Origin: Aerococcaceae bacterium NML190073
Lineage (GTDB): Bacteria; Bacillota; Bacilli; Lactobacillales; Aerococcaceae
Reading direction: 5' to 3'
Assembly (NCBI GenBank): GCA_026131555.1
Contig: JAMXJH010000001.1
Span: forward strand, 124,001-188,000
DNA: 64,000 bases
In this document: positions 55,732 to 64,000 of the stretch, one piece after another
Position numbering within the stretch: position 1 is the stretch's first letter
Layout of the letters: each line of letters begins with the position of its first letter
Made by a program: the position numbers and the translations under genes
Notes under the pieces: generated by a model
Databases searched by the model: none
What the model was told of the DNA's origin: nothing
Seen by the model: the letters and a program-made list of their open reading frames with translations, nothing else

Positions 55732-56450
55732 TAGCCTTCTCCCGAGTCTTCAAACTTATAACCGACACCCCAAACCGTATGAATTACCTGATTGCCGACT
55801 AACTCAATTTTTTGGCGTAGTTTCTTAATGTGCGCATCGACTGTCCGCTCATCTCCAAAGAACGGATCCTCCCAAATACTCTTCAACAATTGCTCACGGC
55901 TAAAGACCCTTTTCGGTGACTTGGCAAACATTACTAATAGGTCGAACTCTTTCGGCGTCAAGTTTTCAATCGGCTTGCCATTGTATAGAGCTTCCCGCGT
56001 TGTCGTGTTGATTTTGACCGTGTCGGTCACCACATCGAATTGTTCATCTTCGGCATTCGCAACTTCTGCTACTTGTGGCATAATATGCGCTCGGCGGTGC
56101 AATGCTTTCATGCGCGCCAATAAAGTTAGCGGACTGAACGGCTTCGTCACATAATCGTCAGCACCCATTTCCAAGCCGATAACTTGGTCACTTTCGGAAT
56201 CTTGTGCCGTCAACATAATAATCGGCACTTCTTTGGAAAGGGCACGAATTTTGCGACAAATTTGAATGCCATCCATTGACGGTAAGTTCAAATCAAGAAT
56301 AATCATTTCCCATTTAGTCGGTTCCGCCGCAAAAGCATTGTAACCTTCTAAGCCGTCATAAATAAAAGTGCCTTCAAACTGCTCCTTCTCAAAGAACATC
56401 GACATCATTTCACTAACGGATTCATTATCTTCAATCATCAATACTTTCAT
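55731..56450 (-). CDS. OmpR/PhoB-type response regulator
   Basis: A 239-residue DNA-binding response regulator. The receiver domain is 1-120 with acidic pocket E7-D8, phosphoacceptor D53 (LDLNLPSMDG) and the switch lysine in KPFSPLTLL. A winged-helix effector domain follows (about 140-235; LTPKEFDLLVMFAKSPKRVFSREQLL, RTVDAHIKKLRQK). AGGAGG lies before ATG 56450. First gene of the operon with the kinase, the oxidoreductase and the small gene. Confidence 0.94.
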   Translation of the reverse strand: MKVLMIEDNESVSEMMSMFFEKEQFEGTFIYDGLEGYNAFAAEPTKWEMIILDLNLPSMDGIQICRKIRALSKEVPIIMLTAQDSESDQVIGLEMGADDYVTKPFSPLTLLARMKALHRRAHIMPQVAEVANAEDEQFDVVTDTVKINTTTREALYNGKPIENLTPKEFDLLVMFAKSPKRVFSREQLLKSIWEDPFFGDERTVDAHIKKLRQKIELVGNQVIHTVWGVGYKFEDSGEG

Positions 56451-56525
56451 CTTGTATTCCTCCTAACATTTTTTGCTATGCATTCCCATTATACACATTT
56501 TTGCCTAGTCCTGCATACAAAAAAG

Positions 56526-56562
56526 CCTCCTTTCGCTAGCTGTTGCCATTAGCGAAAGGAGG
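56526..56562 (-). terminator. Terminator after the SSB gene
   Basis: Thirteen-bp perfect stem CCTCCTTTCGCTA/TAGCGAAAGGAGG and T-run on the minus strand. Confidence 0.95.
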
Positions 56563-56569
56563 TGTTGCT

Positions 56570-56956
56570 TTAATCAATCGGACATTCTAGTGGCACATCA
56601 TAAGAAGCACTGACACTCTGATATTCCGCATCAAACTTCTTACGGCTACCGTCTAGCAAGGTAATTTCCGTGATTAAACATTCGACAATAAAGACAGACT
56701 GTTGTTGGGCATTGGTATAAGTGCGCGACTGCATTTTGCCGGTTACAGCAACTTGCTGCCCTTTCTGACAAAACTTGCTGAGTACGTCTGCCAGATGATC
56801 CCACGCACTAATCGGAATAAAATCCGTCGGCACCTCACCTTGACGGTCGCGATGTTTGCGACTGACTGCCAGCGAGTTGTTCACTACTCGGTGTTCCCCC
56901 ACTGTCTTCACTTCGACCGGACGCACTAAGCGACCTACTAACATTACTTGATTCAT
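56570..56956 (-). CDS. Single-stranded DNA-binding protein, short form
   Basis: A 128-residue SSB with the OB fold (MNQVMLVGRLVRPVEVKTV, then FIPISAWDHLADVLSKFCQKGQQVAVTGKMQSRTY). It lacks the long disordered linker and the acidic DDIPF tail of the replicative SSB. It therefore resembles the SsbB/competence-type paralogues, though regulation by competence is not shown. An imperfect 10-bp direct repeat pair lies upstream. Monocistronic. Confidence 0.88.
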   Translation of the reverse strand: MNQVMLVGRLVRPVEVKTVGEHRVVNNSLAVSRKHRDRQGEVPTDFIPISAWDHLADVLSKFCQKGQQVAVTGKMQSRTYTNAQQQSVFIVECLITEITLLDGSRKKFDAEYQSVSASYDVPLECPID

Positions 56957-57129
56957 TGATCAAATCTCCTTTCCTCATTTGTTATAAATAAACGAGGCAA
57001 AGGAATTTTCATTTATTTTTGTTAAATCTTGCATGAATTGTTTGACGAGGCAAAATTATCACACACAGATACGCTTTTCTACGCAACTCGCTCAATCACA
57101 CATTCTTGCATCTGATACTATTTTTTGCC

Positions 57130-58047
57130 TTATATGATTTCCATTGAAGGATTCTTTTCTTTCATCAGCATCAGTAATTTCTCTATACGCTCAGACATGT
57201 CTTCTTTTATTCCTTTGAAAGCAACACGTTCCTTCTTACCGTTCCACTTATGTAATTGGAAATAATAATTGTTCATCGCGACAACGCCGTAGTGAATTTT
57301 TTGAAGGATGTATTGCATTTTCTCCACTCCGCGAATGTCAATCACATCGAACCCACGCGAGAATACAATCACATGATGTTTATACAATGCCATCTTCAAT
57401 TTCTCATCATAGAAATCCGAATGTCTTACAATTAAATCTAAATCATCTTCCAACTCTGGATACTCCGCAAATAAAGCATTATATGCTTTCTTGTTCATGT
57501 TAACGCGCTTCAACGCCACGCCTACAAGCAAAATCGGAATTAATGTAAACCCTCCTGCTGCTAGCAATATTTTTTGGTTTCTGTCTGTAATATTGTAAGC
57601 TGAAATAAATTCATTCTTTTCAATTTGAGCTTGAAATTCCTTATCAATATTCATCTTGATTAGAAATTCACGCACTTCCCCATCTATATCTCTAACACTC
57701 TCCACAACTATCGGCACAGGCTTATCCGATAATATTGACGAGTCTTTCAACATTTGCGCAACTACTTGATTATTTTTTTCCACTTCAAAAACGACATACC
57801 CTTTATCCGTACCTACAATGTACACTTCTGACTTTCCGTCTGCTGATTGTCCCAACTTAGGCGTAATGCTATAAATATTCGCAACCGATACGGGAGTATT
57901 CGTTTTGCCATATACACGATTCTGTTTCAGATAGAAATCCGTATTCTGTATAAATAACAATAACAACACAATTGCAATTGGCACAAGAGCAAAAACGCCA
58001 CCCAAAAAGAAAGAGCCTACCGAACCTTTTAAGATTTTTTTCTCCAT
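57130..58047 (-). CDS. Two-TM membrane protein of unknown function
   Basis: I do not recognise this 305-residue protein. TM1 is about 12-35, an extracellular domain about 36-160, TM2 about 165-188, and a cytoplasmic domain about 190-305. The cytoplasmic domain resembles small PH/YcxB-like folds (IVFSRGFDVIDIRGVEKMQYI, YYFQLHKWNGKKERVAFKG), a weak inference. AAGGAG is 7 bases before ATG 58047; an upstream in-frame start at 58065 includes the ribosome site. No clear terminator or partner gene. Confidence 0.7.
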   Translation of the reverse strand: MEKKILKGSVGSFFLGGVFALVPIAIVLLLLFIQNTDFYLKQNRVYGKTNTPVSVANIYSITPKLGQSADGKSEVYIVGTDKGYVVFEVEKNNQVVAQMLKDSSILSDKPVPIVVESVRDIDGEVREFLIKMNIDKEFQAQIEKNEFISAYNITDRNQKILLAAGGFTLIPILLVGVALKRVNMNKKAYNALFAEYPELEDDLDLIVRHSDFYDEKLKMALYKHHVIVFSRGFDVIDIRGVEKMQYILQKIHYGVVAMNNYYFQLHKWNGKKERVAFKGIKEDMSERIEKLLMLMKEKNPSMEII

Positions 58048-58120
58048 AATAACACTCCTTATCATAATTTCTTCACCATTACATCACATCGTTCGATTGT
58101 TTCTATTGAAAAATAAAAAA

Positions 58121-58138
58121 CACGGCTTTTTGGCTGTG
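58121..58138 (-). terminator. Terminator after the 58177 GNAT gene
   Basis: Short stem CACAGCC/GGCGTG with a wobble pair and T6 on the minus strand; weak. Confidence 0.5.
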
Positions 58139-58176
58139 ATTTAAATATTATATCTTCAATTCGTTTGCATTCGGCA

Positions 58177-58608
58177 TCATAATTCCAATGGCGGCATGTG
58201 GTATTCATCGCGGAAATAGCAAATACAATTGAGTTGCTCATTCGATAAGAACCCACAACTTTCATAAAATTGCCGCGTTTTTGCTGTGTTATCGGTTGCA
58301 AGCACCTTCTGACGAATAGGCGCATAACGTCGCAATGTCTCATGCATCAAATATGTCCCGATTCCTCGACGCTGATAGTCGGGGTGCACGAGAATATCCT
58401 GAATATAGAGAATCGTTGCATTATCTCCTACTACACGAATTAAACCGACCAAGCGCTCATTTTCCCAAGCCGATAGAATCGCTAATGACTGTGTCATTGC
58501 CTTCATCAAAACTTCAGGATTGTCCGTGTAAACACTCCATTGCACACTTTGATACAGTTCGAGCACTTGCTCTGGCGGCAGTGTTCGGTTCCAGTCATAA
58601 GTCAACAT
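58177..58608 (-). CDS. GNAT-family N-acetyltransferase
   Basis: A 143-residue GNAT protein. The acetyl-CoA loop LVHPDYQRRGIGTYLMHETL is near residues 70-89 and KTRQFYESCGF near 112-122. The N-terminus (MLTYDWNRTLPPEQVLELYQ) and the core VGLIRVVGD resemble the many small GNATs of unknown substrate. Lies 46 bp after whiA but not obviously in that operon. Confidence 0.9.
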   Translation of the reverse strand: MLTYDWNRTLPPEQVLELYQSVQWSVYTDNPEVLMKAMTQSLAILSAWENERLVGLIRVVGDNATILYIQDILVHPDYQRRGIGTYLMHETLRRYAPIRQKVLATDNTAKTRQFYESCGFLSNEQLNCICYFRDEYHMPPLEL

Positions 58609-58654
58609 CCTGTTCCCACCTTATCGTTGTTAGAGCGTTCATGGACGCATTATT

Positions 58655-59575
58655 TTATAAGTTTTCCGCTATTTCGACCAATTTGCGCAAGCGATGATTG
58701 ACACCCGACTTGGAAATCGGTCCACCCGGTATTTGCTCACCCAATTCAATCAAACTTAAATCAGGATTTGCCAAGCGGAATTCAGCCATTACACGTAATT
58801 TTTCCGGTAAATCTTCTAAGCCATTGCGTTCGGCAATCAACTTGATGGATTCAATTTGCTTTTGTGAAGCGTTAATAATCTTATTCACATTCGCGGTTTC
58901 ACAATTCACGAGACGATTGACCGAGTTGCGCATATCGCGCATAATTCGTACATCTTCGAATTTGAGCGTCGCTCGATTGGCACCGATAATCGCCAGAAAT
59001 TCGGCAATTTTTTCTGCTTCTTTCAAGTAAGTGATGTAACCGTTACGGCGGACAATCGTTCTGGCATTCAAATGAAAATCATTCATCATCTGACAGATAT
59101 CTTCATTATGTTCTTCGTAATTGGAATAAATTTCTAAGTGATAGCGACTAGATTCCGGGTTATTCACTGACCCCGCCGCCAGAAAAGCACCGCGCAAATA
59201 GGAACGCTTGCGCTGCTCATCTTGCATAATCGTCGGCGACACATGCGGAATCGGCAATAACCCGTCAAAAATATTCAAATCCGCAAGGAGGGCAGAAACA
59301 TTTTGGCGGCAACGCACGATGTACACATTGTTCTTCTTCAGCTTCATCTTGCGTCGCACAATTACTTCGCTATCCGATTGGTAATGGTCCCGCAGTAAAG
59401 CGAGAATTCGGCGAGCGATAGCGGCGTTCTCGCTTTGCACATTGAGAACCAATTGTTGTTGATGAATGTTCAAGGCGCCGTTCATCCGAATTAAAGCTGC
59501 CAATTCTGCCTTGGCGTGTTCCTTATGCACTTCCAAGAGCGTGCATTCTTTCTTCACTTCCGATGCAAAAGTCAT
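58655..59575 (-). CDS. whiA: DNA-binding protein WhiA
   Basis: Conserved Gram-positive regulator with a LAGLIDADG-like N-terminal domain (about 1-215; [22 protein letters not shown]) and a C-terminal helix-turn-helix (about 230-306; [23 protein letters not shown]). 306 residues. In streptomycetes it controls division genes; in Bacillus it is linked to division and metabolism. Lies 18 bp after yvcK, in the universal rapZ-yvcK-whiA order. Confidence 0.96.
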   Translation of the reverse strand: MTFASEVKKECTLLEVHKEHAKAELAALIRMNGALNIHQQQLVLNVQSENAAIARRILALLRDHYQSDSEVIVRRKMKLKKNNVYIVRCRQNVSALLADLNIFDGLLPIPHVSPTIMQDEQRKRSYLRGAFLAAGSVNNPESSRYHLEIYSNYEEHNEDICQMMNDFHLNARTIVRRNGYITYLKEAEKIAEFLAIIGANRATLKFEDVRIMRDMRNSVNRLVNCETANVNKIINASQKQIESIKLIAERNGLEDLPEKLRVMAEFRLANPDLSLIELGEQIPGGPISKSGVNHRLRKLVEIAENL

Positions 59576-59593
59576 TTTCTGCCTCCTTCCTCA

Positions 59594-60607
59594 CTAATTA
59601 ACTGCATTTTTTTCGTTGAGCTTGGCGGTCTCTAACAAATGGCGCAACTCGGCAACCACTCGGTCCGTGTCATGGTACGCGCCACCGTTTTTCATGCTGA
59701 GAAATTCATTGGAAATGACGCGGCAACCTTGATTGCGCAATCCGGCGAAATCATGCACCACCTGCAACAAGTATTCCTCGTTCGGTTGATTCATAATGTA
59801 ATCATGCGGCACTTCCGACGTATTCACTAAGACGGTATCGACGAAATGGCAACCTAAATGTTGATGTAAGACTTCCACATGTTCTGCATCCGTAAAGCCT
59901 TCCGTTTCGCCTAATTGCGTCATAATATTACAAATATACACAACTTCAGCGGACGTTTGCTTAATCGCCTCTCCAATCTCTCGAATCATCAAATTAGGCA
60001 AAATGCTCGTGTACAAGCTACCCGGTCCCAACACAATTAAATCGGCTTCCATAATCGCCTCGACTACTTTGGGAGAAGCTTCAAGAGCCTCATCACCTGC
60101 CATTGTTGTCACCATGACGTGCTGAATTTTTTTGCGGTGATGCGCAATCGAGGACTCGCCAATCGCAATCGTATTATCTTCAAATAGTGCATGCAACACG
60201 AGTGGCTCACTCGCCGCAGGCAAAATCTGCCCCTTAACACGCATGTATTGCGCCAACACATCCAGCGCCTCCGAAATGGAACCGCGCATCTCCTTCAAAG
60301 CCGTAATCAATAAATTACCGATTGCATGCCCGGACAAGAAATCATTATCCGTATCGAAGCGATACTGAAACACTTCTTGAACCAGTTCATCCGCCTCTGA
60401 TAAAGCAATCATACAGTTTCGGATATCTCCCGGCGGCACAATATTGATATAGTCGCGAATAATCCCGCTACTGCCCCCGTCATCCGCAACCGTTACAATC
60501 GCCGAAATATCCGCATCCAGGCGCTTCAGCCCTCTAAGAATAACCGGCAAACCCGTTCCACCGCCGATAACAGCAACTTTATAGCGATTTTTTGTCTGTG
60601 GCATCAT
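59594..60607 (-). CDS. yvcK: YvcK/CofD-like gluconeogenesis factor
   Basis: UDP-sugar-binding protein needed for growth on gluconeogenic substrates and for cell shape, 337 residues. The Rossmann start [17 protein letters not shown] and [17 protein letters not shown] are diagnostic. ATG 60607 overlaps the rapZ stop (ATGA); a much longer frame to 60736 lies inside rapZ and is rejected. A second ATG at 60604 is also possible. Confidence 0.94.
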   Translation of the reverse strand: MMPQTKNRYKVAVIGGGTGLPVILRGLKRLDADISAIVTVADDGGSSGIIRDYINIVPPGDIRNCMIALSEADELVQEVFQYRFDTDNDFLSGHAIGNLLITALKEMRGSISEALDVLAQYMRVKGQILPAASEPLVLHALFEDNTIAIGESSIAHHRKKIQHVMVTTMAGDEALEASPKVVEAIMEADLIVLGPGSLYTSILPNLMIREIGEAIKQTSAEVVYICNIMTQLGETEGFTDAEHVEVLHQHLGCHFVDTVLVNTSEVPHDYIMNQPNEEYLLQVVHDFAGLRNQGCRVISNEFLSMKNGGAYHDTDRVVAELRHLLETAKLNEKNAVN

Positions 60608-61491
60608 GAGCGATTCACCGTCTCTTTCTTCTTGAAGCGGTCGCGGTGCGATACATTCACGACATACTGATCGTTTTTGAGGCGATTGGCGATGCGTTCT
60701 GCTAGTGCAATCGAACGATGCTGCCCACCGGTACAACCAATCGCAATCGTCACGCTCGACTTACCTTCCTTCTTATACCCCGGTAAGCAAAACTCAATCA
60801 AATCCATTAACTTCGCATAAAAAGCTTGCGTTTCCGGTTGCATCATCACGTAATCATAAACTTCTTGGTCGAGCCCGGTTTTTGGACGAAGTTCAGGAAT
60901 ATAATGCGGGTTCGGTAAGAAGCGCACGTCCATGACAATGTCCGCATCAATCGGCGCACCGTACTTGAACCCGAACGACATCACTTCAACATGGAAAGCC
61001 TCATAGTCTTCCTTAGCAAACTGTGCCGTAATGCGCTCACGCAACTGACGCGGCGAAATATCGGACGTATCAATAATAATTTGTGCGCGTGTACGTAAAT
61101 CTGTCAACAACTCGCGCTCCTTGCGAATCCCATCCATCAAACGCCCCTCAACTGCGAGCGGATGATTCCGTCGCGTTTCCTTATAGCGCGACACCAACGC
61201 TTGATCACTTGCCTCCAAGAACAGGATACGCGTCGTAATCAATTGCGTATTGTCCATTGCCGCAATCACTTGCTCCAACTCGGCAAAAAAATCTCGCGAC
61301 CGCAAATCAATCACTAACGCAATGCGAGTAATCTTCCCCGATTCTTTCAATAACTCCCAGAAAGTCGGCAACAAACTCGGCGGCATATTGTCCACACAGT
61401 AATACCCCAAATCTTCGAAACTTTGCACAGCAACGGTTTTGCCGGCACCGCTCATCCCTGTAATAATTACCAATTCTAATGTATCTAACAT
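60604..61491 (-). CDS. rapZ: RNase adapter RapZ / nucleotide-binding YvcJ
   Basis: A 295-residue P-loop protein, the homologue of B. subtilis YvcJ and E. coli RapZ. Walker A GMSGAGKT is near residues 11-18, [12 protein letters not shown] follows, and the C-terminal [14 protein letters not shown] is the conserved signature. The frame opens at 61569, but GAAGGTGATG with a good spacing selects ATG 61491. A weak promoter (TGTCAA-17-TATACT) lies upstream. First gene of rapZ-yvcK-whiA. Confidence 0.95.
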   Translation of the reverse strand: MLDTLELVIITGMSGAGKTVAVQSFEDLGYYCVDNMPPSLLPTFWELLKESGKITRIALVIDLRSRDFFAELEQVIAAMDNTQLITTRILFLEASDQALVSRYKETRRNHPLAVEGRLMDGIRKERELLTDLRTRAQIIIDTSDISPRQLRERITAQFAKEDYEAFHVEVMSFGFKYGAPIDADIVMDVRFLPNPHYIPELRPKTGLDQEVYDYVMMQPETQAFYAKLMDLIEFCLPGYKKEGKSSVTIAIGCTGGQHRSIALAERIANRLKNDQYVVNVSHRDRFKKKETVNRS

Positions 61492-61573
61492 GCTTTCATC
61501 ACCTTCTATCCTAATATGCACTCTCAGTATAGCATATCTGACACGTCCTTGACACCTTTCCACCCTCACAAAA

Positions 61574-61609
61574 AAACTACCCTCCTCACTAACCGAGAAA
61601 GGTAGGTTT
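61574..61609 (-). terminator. Terminator after ddl
   Basis: Stem AAACCTACC/GGTAGTTT with one bulge, followed by T7 on the minus strand. Confidence 0.75.
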
Positions 61610-61640
61610 GCCGTCTATATCTAAAATGGTACACTCACCA

Positions 61641-62720
61641 TTAACGTTTCGCTTGCTTCAACGCTTGCTTGGCTTCATGGCTACGCAAAGCTAATTGCAA
61701 TAACTCTTCAATTAAATCGCGTGAATTCAAACCAGTTGCTTGCCATAAACATGGATACATGCTGTAAGGCGTAAAGCCCGGCATCGTGTTGATTTCGTTG
61801 ATATATACATCGTAATTGCTCGTCACAAAGAAATCGACACGCGATAAGCCACGACCGTCCAAAGCACGATACGCTTTCAACGCATACTTTCTGATTTTCT
61901 CACTGACAGCTTCCGGTAGTTCCGCCGGAATTTCCATTGCGGTCGTATTGTTGATGTACTTCTCTTCGTAATCGTAGAAATCTTGTTCCTTCAATAAACG
62001 CCCAACTACGCTAGTATGCGCATCATCATTTCCGAGAACCGACACCTCACACTCATGCGCTGTGATTCCTTGTTCAACGACAATGCGTCGGTCATATTCC
62101 AATGCCAATTCCACTGCCGCACGCAATTCCTCGCTGCTGTGCACCTTGGAAATACCGACACTCGAGCCCATATTCGCCGGCTTGACGAATAGCGGATATA
62201 ATAAATTCCCTTCGCAACGTTGAATCCAAGCGTCGCTATCTTGACGCCAATCACGCATATCAAACGCCACATAAGGCACTTGCGGAATTCCCGCCTGTTG
62301 GAATAATTGCTTGCTGATGACTTTGTCCATACCGCATGCGCTTGCCGTTACACCTGCACCGACGTACGGCATATTTAGCACTTCGAGGAATCCCTGAATC
62401 GTGCCATCCTCCCCATTTGGCCCATGCAGAATCGGAAACACAATCGCATCCGGTTGCGCTATCTCTCCCGGTGAAATTTGCACCCCGACAGAATTCGCAC
62501 CATCCCAAACAGCTTGCGCCCCTTTTTGCAAAATGAGGTGACCGGAATCTTCCAAAGGTGCCGTTAACAACGGTGCTTGCAACCATTCGCCGTCCTTCGT
62601 AATATAAATTGGTTGTACTTGATAGTAATTAAACATAATGGACCGGCAAATATTGTGCGCTGAAATAATCGAAATATCGTGTTCCGCGCTCTGTCCGCCA
62701 TATAGTAGAATAATCTTCAT
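61641..62720 (-). CDS. ddl: D-alanine--D-alanine ligase
   Basis: ATP-grasp enzyme making the D-Ala-D-Ala dipeptide of peptidoglycan, 359 residues. Conserved LYGGQSAEHDISIISA at the start, PILHGPNGEDGTIQGFLE near 90-107, the ATP-grasp KPANMGSSVGISK near 170-182, and the C-terminal EINTMPGFTPYSMYP. The omega-loop residue is Tyr (YEEKY), the D-Ala-specific form rather than the Phe of D-lactate ligases. AGGAGG selects ATG 62720 over the frame start at 62747. 16 bp after the unknown gene 62737-63495; murF is not adjacent. Confidence 0.97.
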   Translation of the reverse strand: MKIILLYGGQSAEHDISIISAHNICRSIMFNYYQVQPIYITKDGEWLQAPLLTAPLEDSGHLILQKGAQAVWDGANSVGVQISPGEIAQPDAIVFPILHGPNGEDGTIQGFLEVLNMPYVGAGVTASACGMDKVISKQLFQQAGIPQVPYVAFDMRDWRQDSDAWIQRCEGNLLYPLFVKPANMGSSVGISKVHSSEELRAAVELALEYDRRIVVEQGITAHECEVSVLGNDDAHTSVVGRLLKEQDFYDYEEKYINNTTAMEIPAELPEAVSEKIRKYALKAYRALDGRGLSRVDFFVTSNYDVYINEINTMPGFTPYSMYPCLWQATGLNSRDLIEELLQLALRSHEAKQALKQAKR

Positions 62721-62736
62721 GCTAAATCCTCCTGTG

Positions 62737-63495
62737 CTACATCTCAAAAATCGTTAAATTCAAACGCCATTCCTGTAACGATATGTCGTAAATCAATGTC
62801 CCGACACGCTCATTCAGTGACTGCCCTTGCGTCAACAAAGTCAATTCATCTTCAATAATCATTAACGGAATATACCATGCTAACTTATCCGCATAAGCCT
62901 GTGTGAAATTCACTTTCAACCCACTCGCAAATAATGGCGCTATCTCCAAGACAATCTCCATCGGCAGCTCTGCCACCTGTTCACGACGCGCAAAAAAACG
63001 CGCCCGTGATTCATTGACTAAATCTTCAACACGCTCACGAATCACTCGTTGAAAGCGAGGGTAGAAATGAGCCACATGACGATAATACATCTTACTCAAG
63101 CCGTTCGGCAAGGTTAGGAACACATAATTATTCTGTAACTTGTAGAAAAAAGCTGAACGCAAAACAGATGAACTATGAAACAAATATAATAATTCCGCTA
63201 TTTCATTGGGCGTCAATTGATGCATCAATTCCATACTCTCGAAATCAATCCAATTCGACATGCGCAAGCCCTTGCTCTGACAAACTTCCATGTAGTTTAA
63301 CACTTCCGTCTTACCACGCAAAACCTTGAAGTTCGTCTGCACATCATACCGCCCGAAGTCCGCAGGCGCCTCTGCCAATATTAAATTATTGGGAATGTAT
63401 TGCGTTTCGAAATCGCTACTATTCAAGCCGATTCCCCGCGTCATCACATAGTTTGTCACTGAATCGTAATGCACATACAAGTTCACGCGACTCAT
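62737..63495 (-). CDS. Protein of unknown function upstream of ddl
   Basis: I recognise no family for this 252-residue soluble protein. Its composition is ordinary, with no signal peptide, membrane segment or cysteine motif. It looks like a mixed alpha/beta cytoplasmic protein, with helical stretches (QRVIRERVEDLVNESRARFFARREQVAEL) in the middle. AAAGGAGG lies before ATG 63495. The close spacing to ddl implies co-transcription and perhaps a cell-wall link, which is inference. Confidence 0.7.
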   Translation of the reverse strand: MSRVNLYVHYDSVTNYVMTRGIGLNSSDFETQYIPNNLILAEAPADFGRYDVQTNFKVLRGKTEVLNYMEVCQSKGLRMSNWIDFESMELMHQLTPNEIAELLYLFHSSSVLRSAFFYKLQNNYVFLTLPNGLSKMYYRHVAHFYPRFQRVIRERVEDLVNESRARFFARREQVAELPMEIVLEIAPLFASGLKVNFTQAYADKLAWYIPLMIIEDELTLLTQGQSLNERVGTLIYDISLQEWRLNLTIFEM

Positions 63496-63618
63496 ACTCC
63501 ACCTCCTTTCATACCTATCTGCTTCATTCTACTCTCTTTTGTTACAAAAAAATAGTTTGTATTCCGTTAAAAATATGTCAATTATATGATGAGTTGATTG
63601 CCTTGTTGAAATATTTAC

Positions 63619-64000
63619 TTAGAAACTTACTTTCGGAACTTCACGCGCTTCAGCCGGCGCTTCCAAATAAGGCTTCACAGCAAATCCGTGCACGCCTGCT
63701 ACAATGTTCTTAGGGAACAATTGTACTTGCGTATTGTATTGCCCAATGCTTGAATTGTACAATTGGCGCGCTTTGGCAATCTTGTCTTCCGTATCCGTCA
63801 AGTTCCCTTGTAAATCCAAGAAGTTCTGATTCGCCTTCAATTCCGGATACGATTCCGCAACCGCCAATAAACGTGACAACGCAGAACTCAACAAATTAGA
63901 CATTTGGTTAATTTGTTCCGGGCTGGCATCTGCCGGCAAACTCAACAATTGTTGACGCGCTTTCGTCACTTCCTCTAAAGTTGAACTTTCATGCTTTGCA
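63619..64000 (-). CDS. lemA: LemA-family protein, 5' part missing
   Basis: The C-terminal 126 residues of a LemA-family protein; the gene continues beyond base 64000. Family signature KHESSTLEEVTKARQQ, then helical SAL SRLLAVAESYPELKANQNF and the C-terminal YNSSIGQYNTQVQLFPKN are all present. LemA proteins are membrane-anchored through an N-terminal helix and often pair with a HtpX-like peptidase, which would lie outside the window. Stop codon at 63619; no terminator seen before 63495. Confidence 0.9.
   Translation of the reverse strand, partial: AKHESSTLEEVTKARQQLLSLPADASPEQINQMSNLLSSALSRLLAVAESYPELKANQNFLDLQGNLTDTEDKIAKARQLYNSSIGQYNTQVQLFPKNIVAGVHGFAVKPYLEAPAEAREVPKVSF

Noticed and set aside
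58062-58343. 93-residue frame overlapping the GNAT gene
   Set aside because: Different frame of the GNAT gene with no ribosome site; the GNAT frame has complete motifs.
60608-60736. Long N-terminal extension of yvcK
   Set aside because: It lies in another frame of rapZ; the overlap ATGA at 60607 gives the family-like start.
61641-62720. D-Ala-D-Lac ligase (vancomycin resistance type)
   Set aside because: The omega-loop residue is Tyr in YEEKY, the D-Ala-D-Ala form, not the Phe of D-lactate ligases.

Overview
The window is a 64 kb chromosomal segment of a low-to-moderate GC Firmicute, most likely a Lactobacillales member. The Aerococcaceae/Carnobacteriaceae neighbourhood is my guess from gene content and order; nothing here fixes a genus. 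Supporting signs are the complete S10-spc-alpha ribosomal cluster running into ecfA1-ecfA2-ecfT-truA, T-box control of pheST and tyrS, a dnaX-ybaB-recR-tmk-darA-holB-yabA block, and whiA-yvcK-rapZ. Almost everything is on the minus strand. Only a small secreted protein gene (31509-32120), an rsuA-type gene and tyrS are on the plus strand. I see no rRNA, tRNA, insertion sequence, prophage or CRISPR array.

Layout from the left. (1) 1-2963: pheT (cut by the window edge) and pheS behind a Phe T-box. (2) 2993-5924: a BlaI-type repressor with an M56 membrane peptidase, next to a secreted two-PepSY-domain protein. Peptidase and PepSY protein both end in extreme acidic tails, and both promoters carry the same TACAnnTGTC operator. 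I consider this a probable self-contained signalling unit and the best candidate for an undescribed system. (3) 6041-13782: four tandem peptide-binding (OppA/SBP_bac_5) paralogues, each with its own promoter and terminator. None has a lipobox cysteine and no permease or ATPase genes are nearby. (4) 13840-31370: truA, the ECF vitamin transporter core and about 14 kb of ribosomal protein genes, from one strong promoter before rpsJ. An unusual hairpin-rich leader lies between rplQ and ecfA1.

(5) 31509-34506: a small secreted protein of unknown function, then an AT-rich island with a 741-residue fusion of an Xre-type DNA-binding domain to a dynamin-like GTPase. The GTPase gene has an internal ribosome binding site and start that would release the GTPase alone, and a perfect inverted repeat at its own promoter. 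(6) 34650-43636: DNA repair, translation and replication housekeeping (tag, rsmI, yabB, yabA, holB, darA, tmk, recR, ybaB, dnaX). The block lacks ricT (yaaT) and has a possible frameshift site in dnaX. (7) 43766-53414: an unknown secreted protein, a YczE-like membrane protein, uvrA, an RsuA-type pseudouridine synthase, a GNAT acetyltransferase, a PcsB-like NlpC/P60 cell-wall hydrolase with a structured leader, and tyrS with its T-box. (8) 53423-64000: a two-component system followed by a flavodoxin-fold oxidoreductase and a tiny gene, a short SSB, an unknown two-TM protein, a second GNAT, whiA-yvcK-rapZ, ddl with an unknown upstream partner, and the 3' part of lemA.

Together the genes cover translation, vitamin and peptide uptake, replication and repair, and cell-envelope sensing. 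The three regulatory oddities (BlaI/M56/PepSY, the HTH-dynamin gene, the lipobox-less OppA array) stand out against an otherwise conventional core genome.
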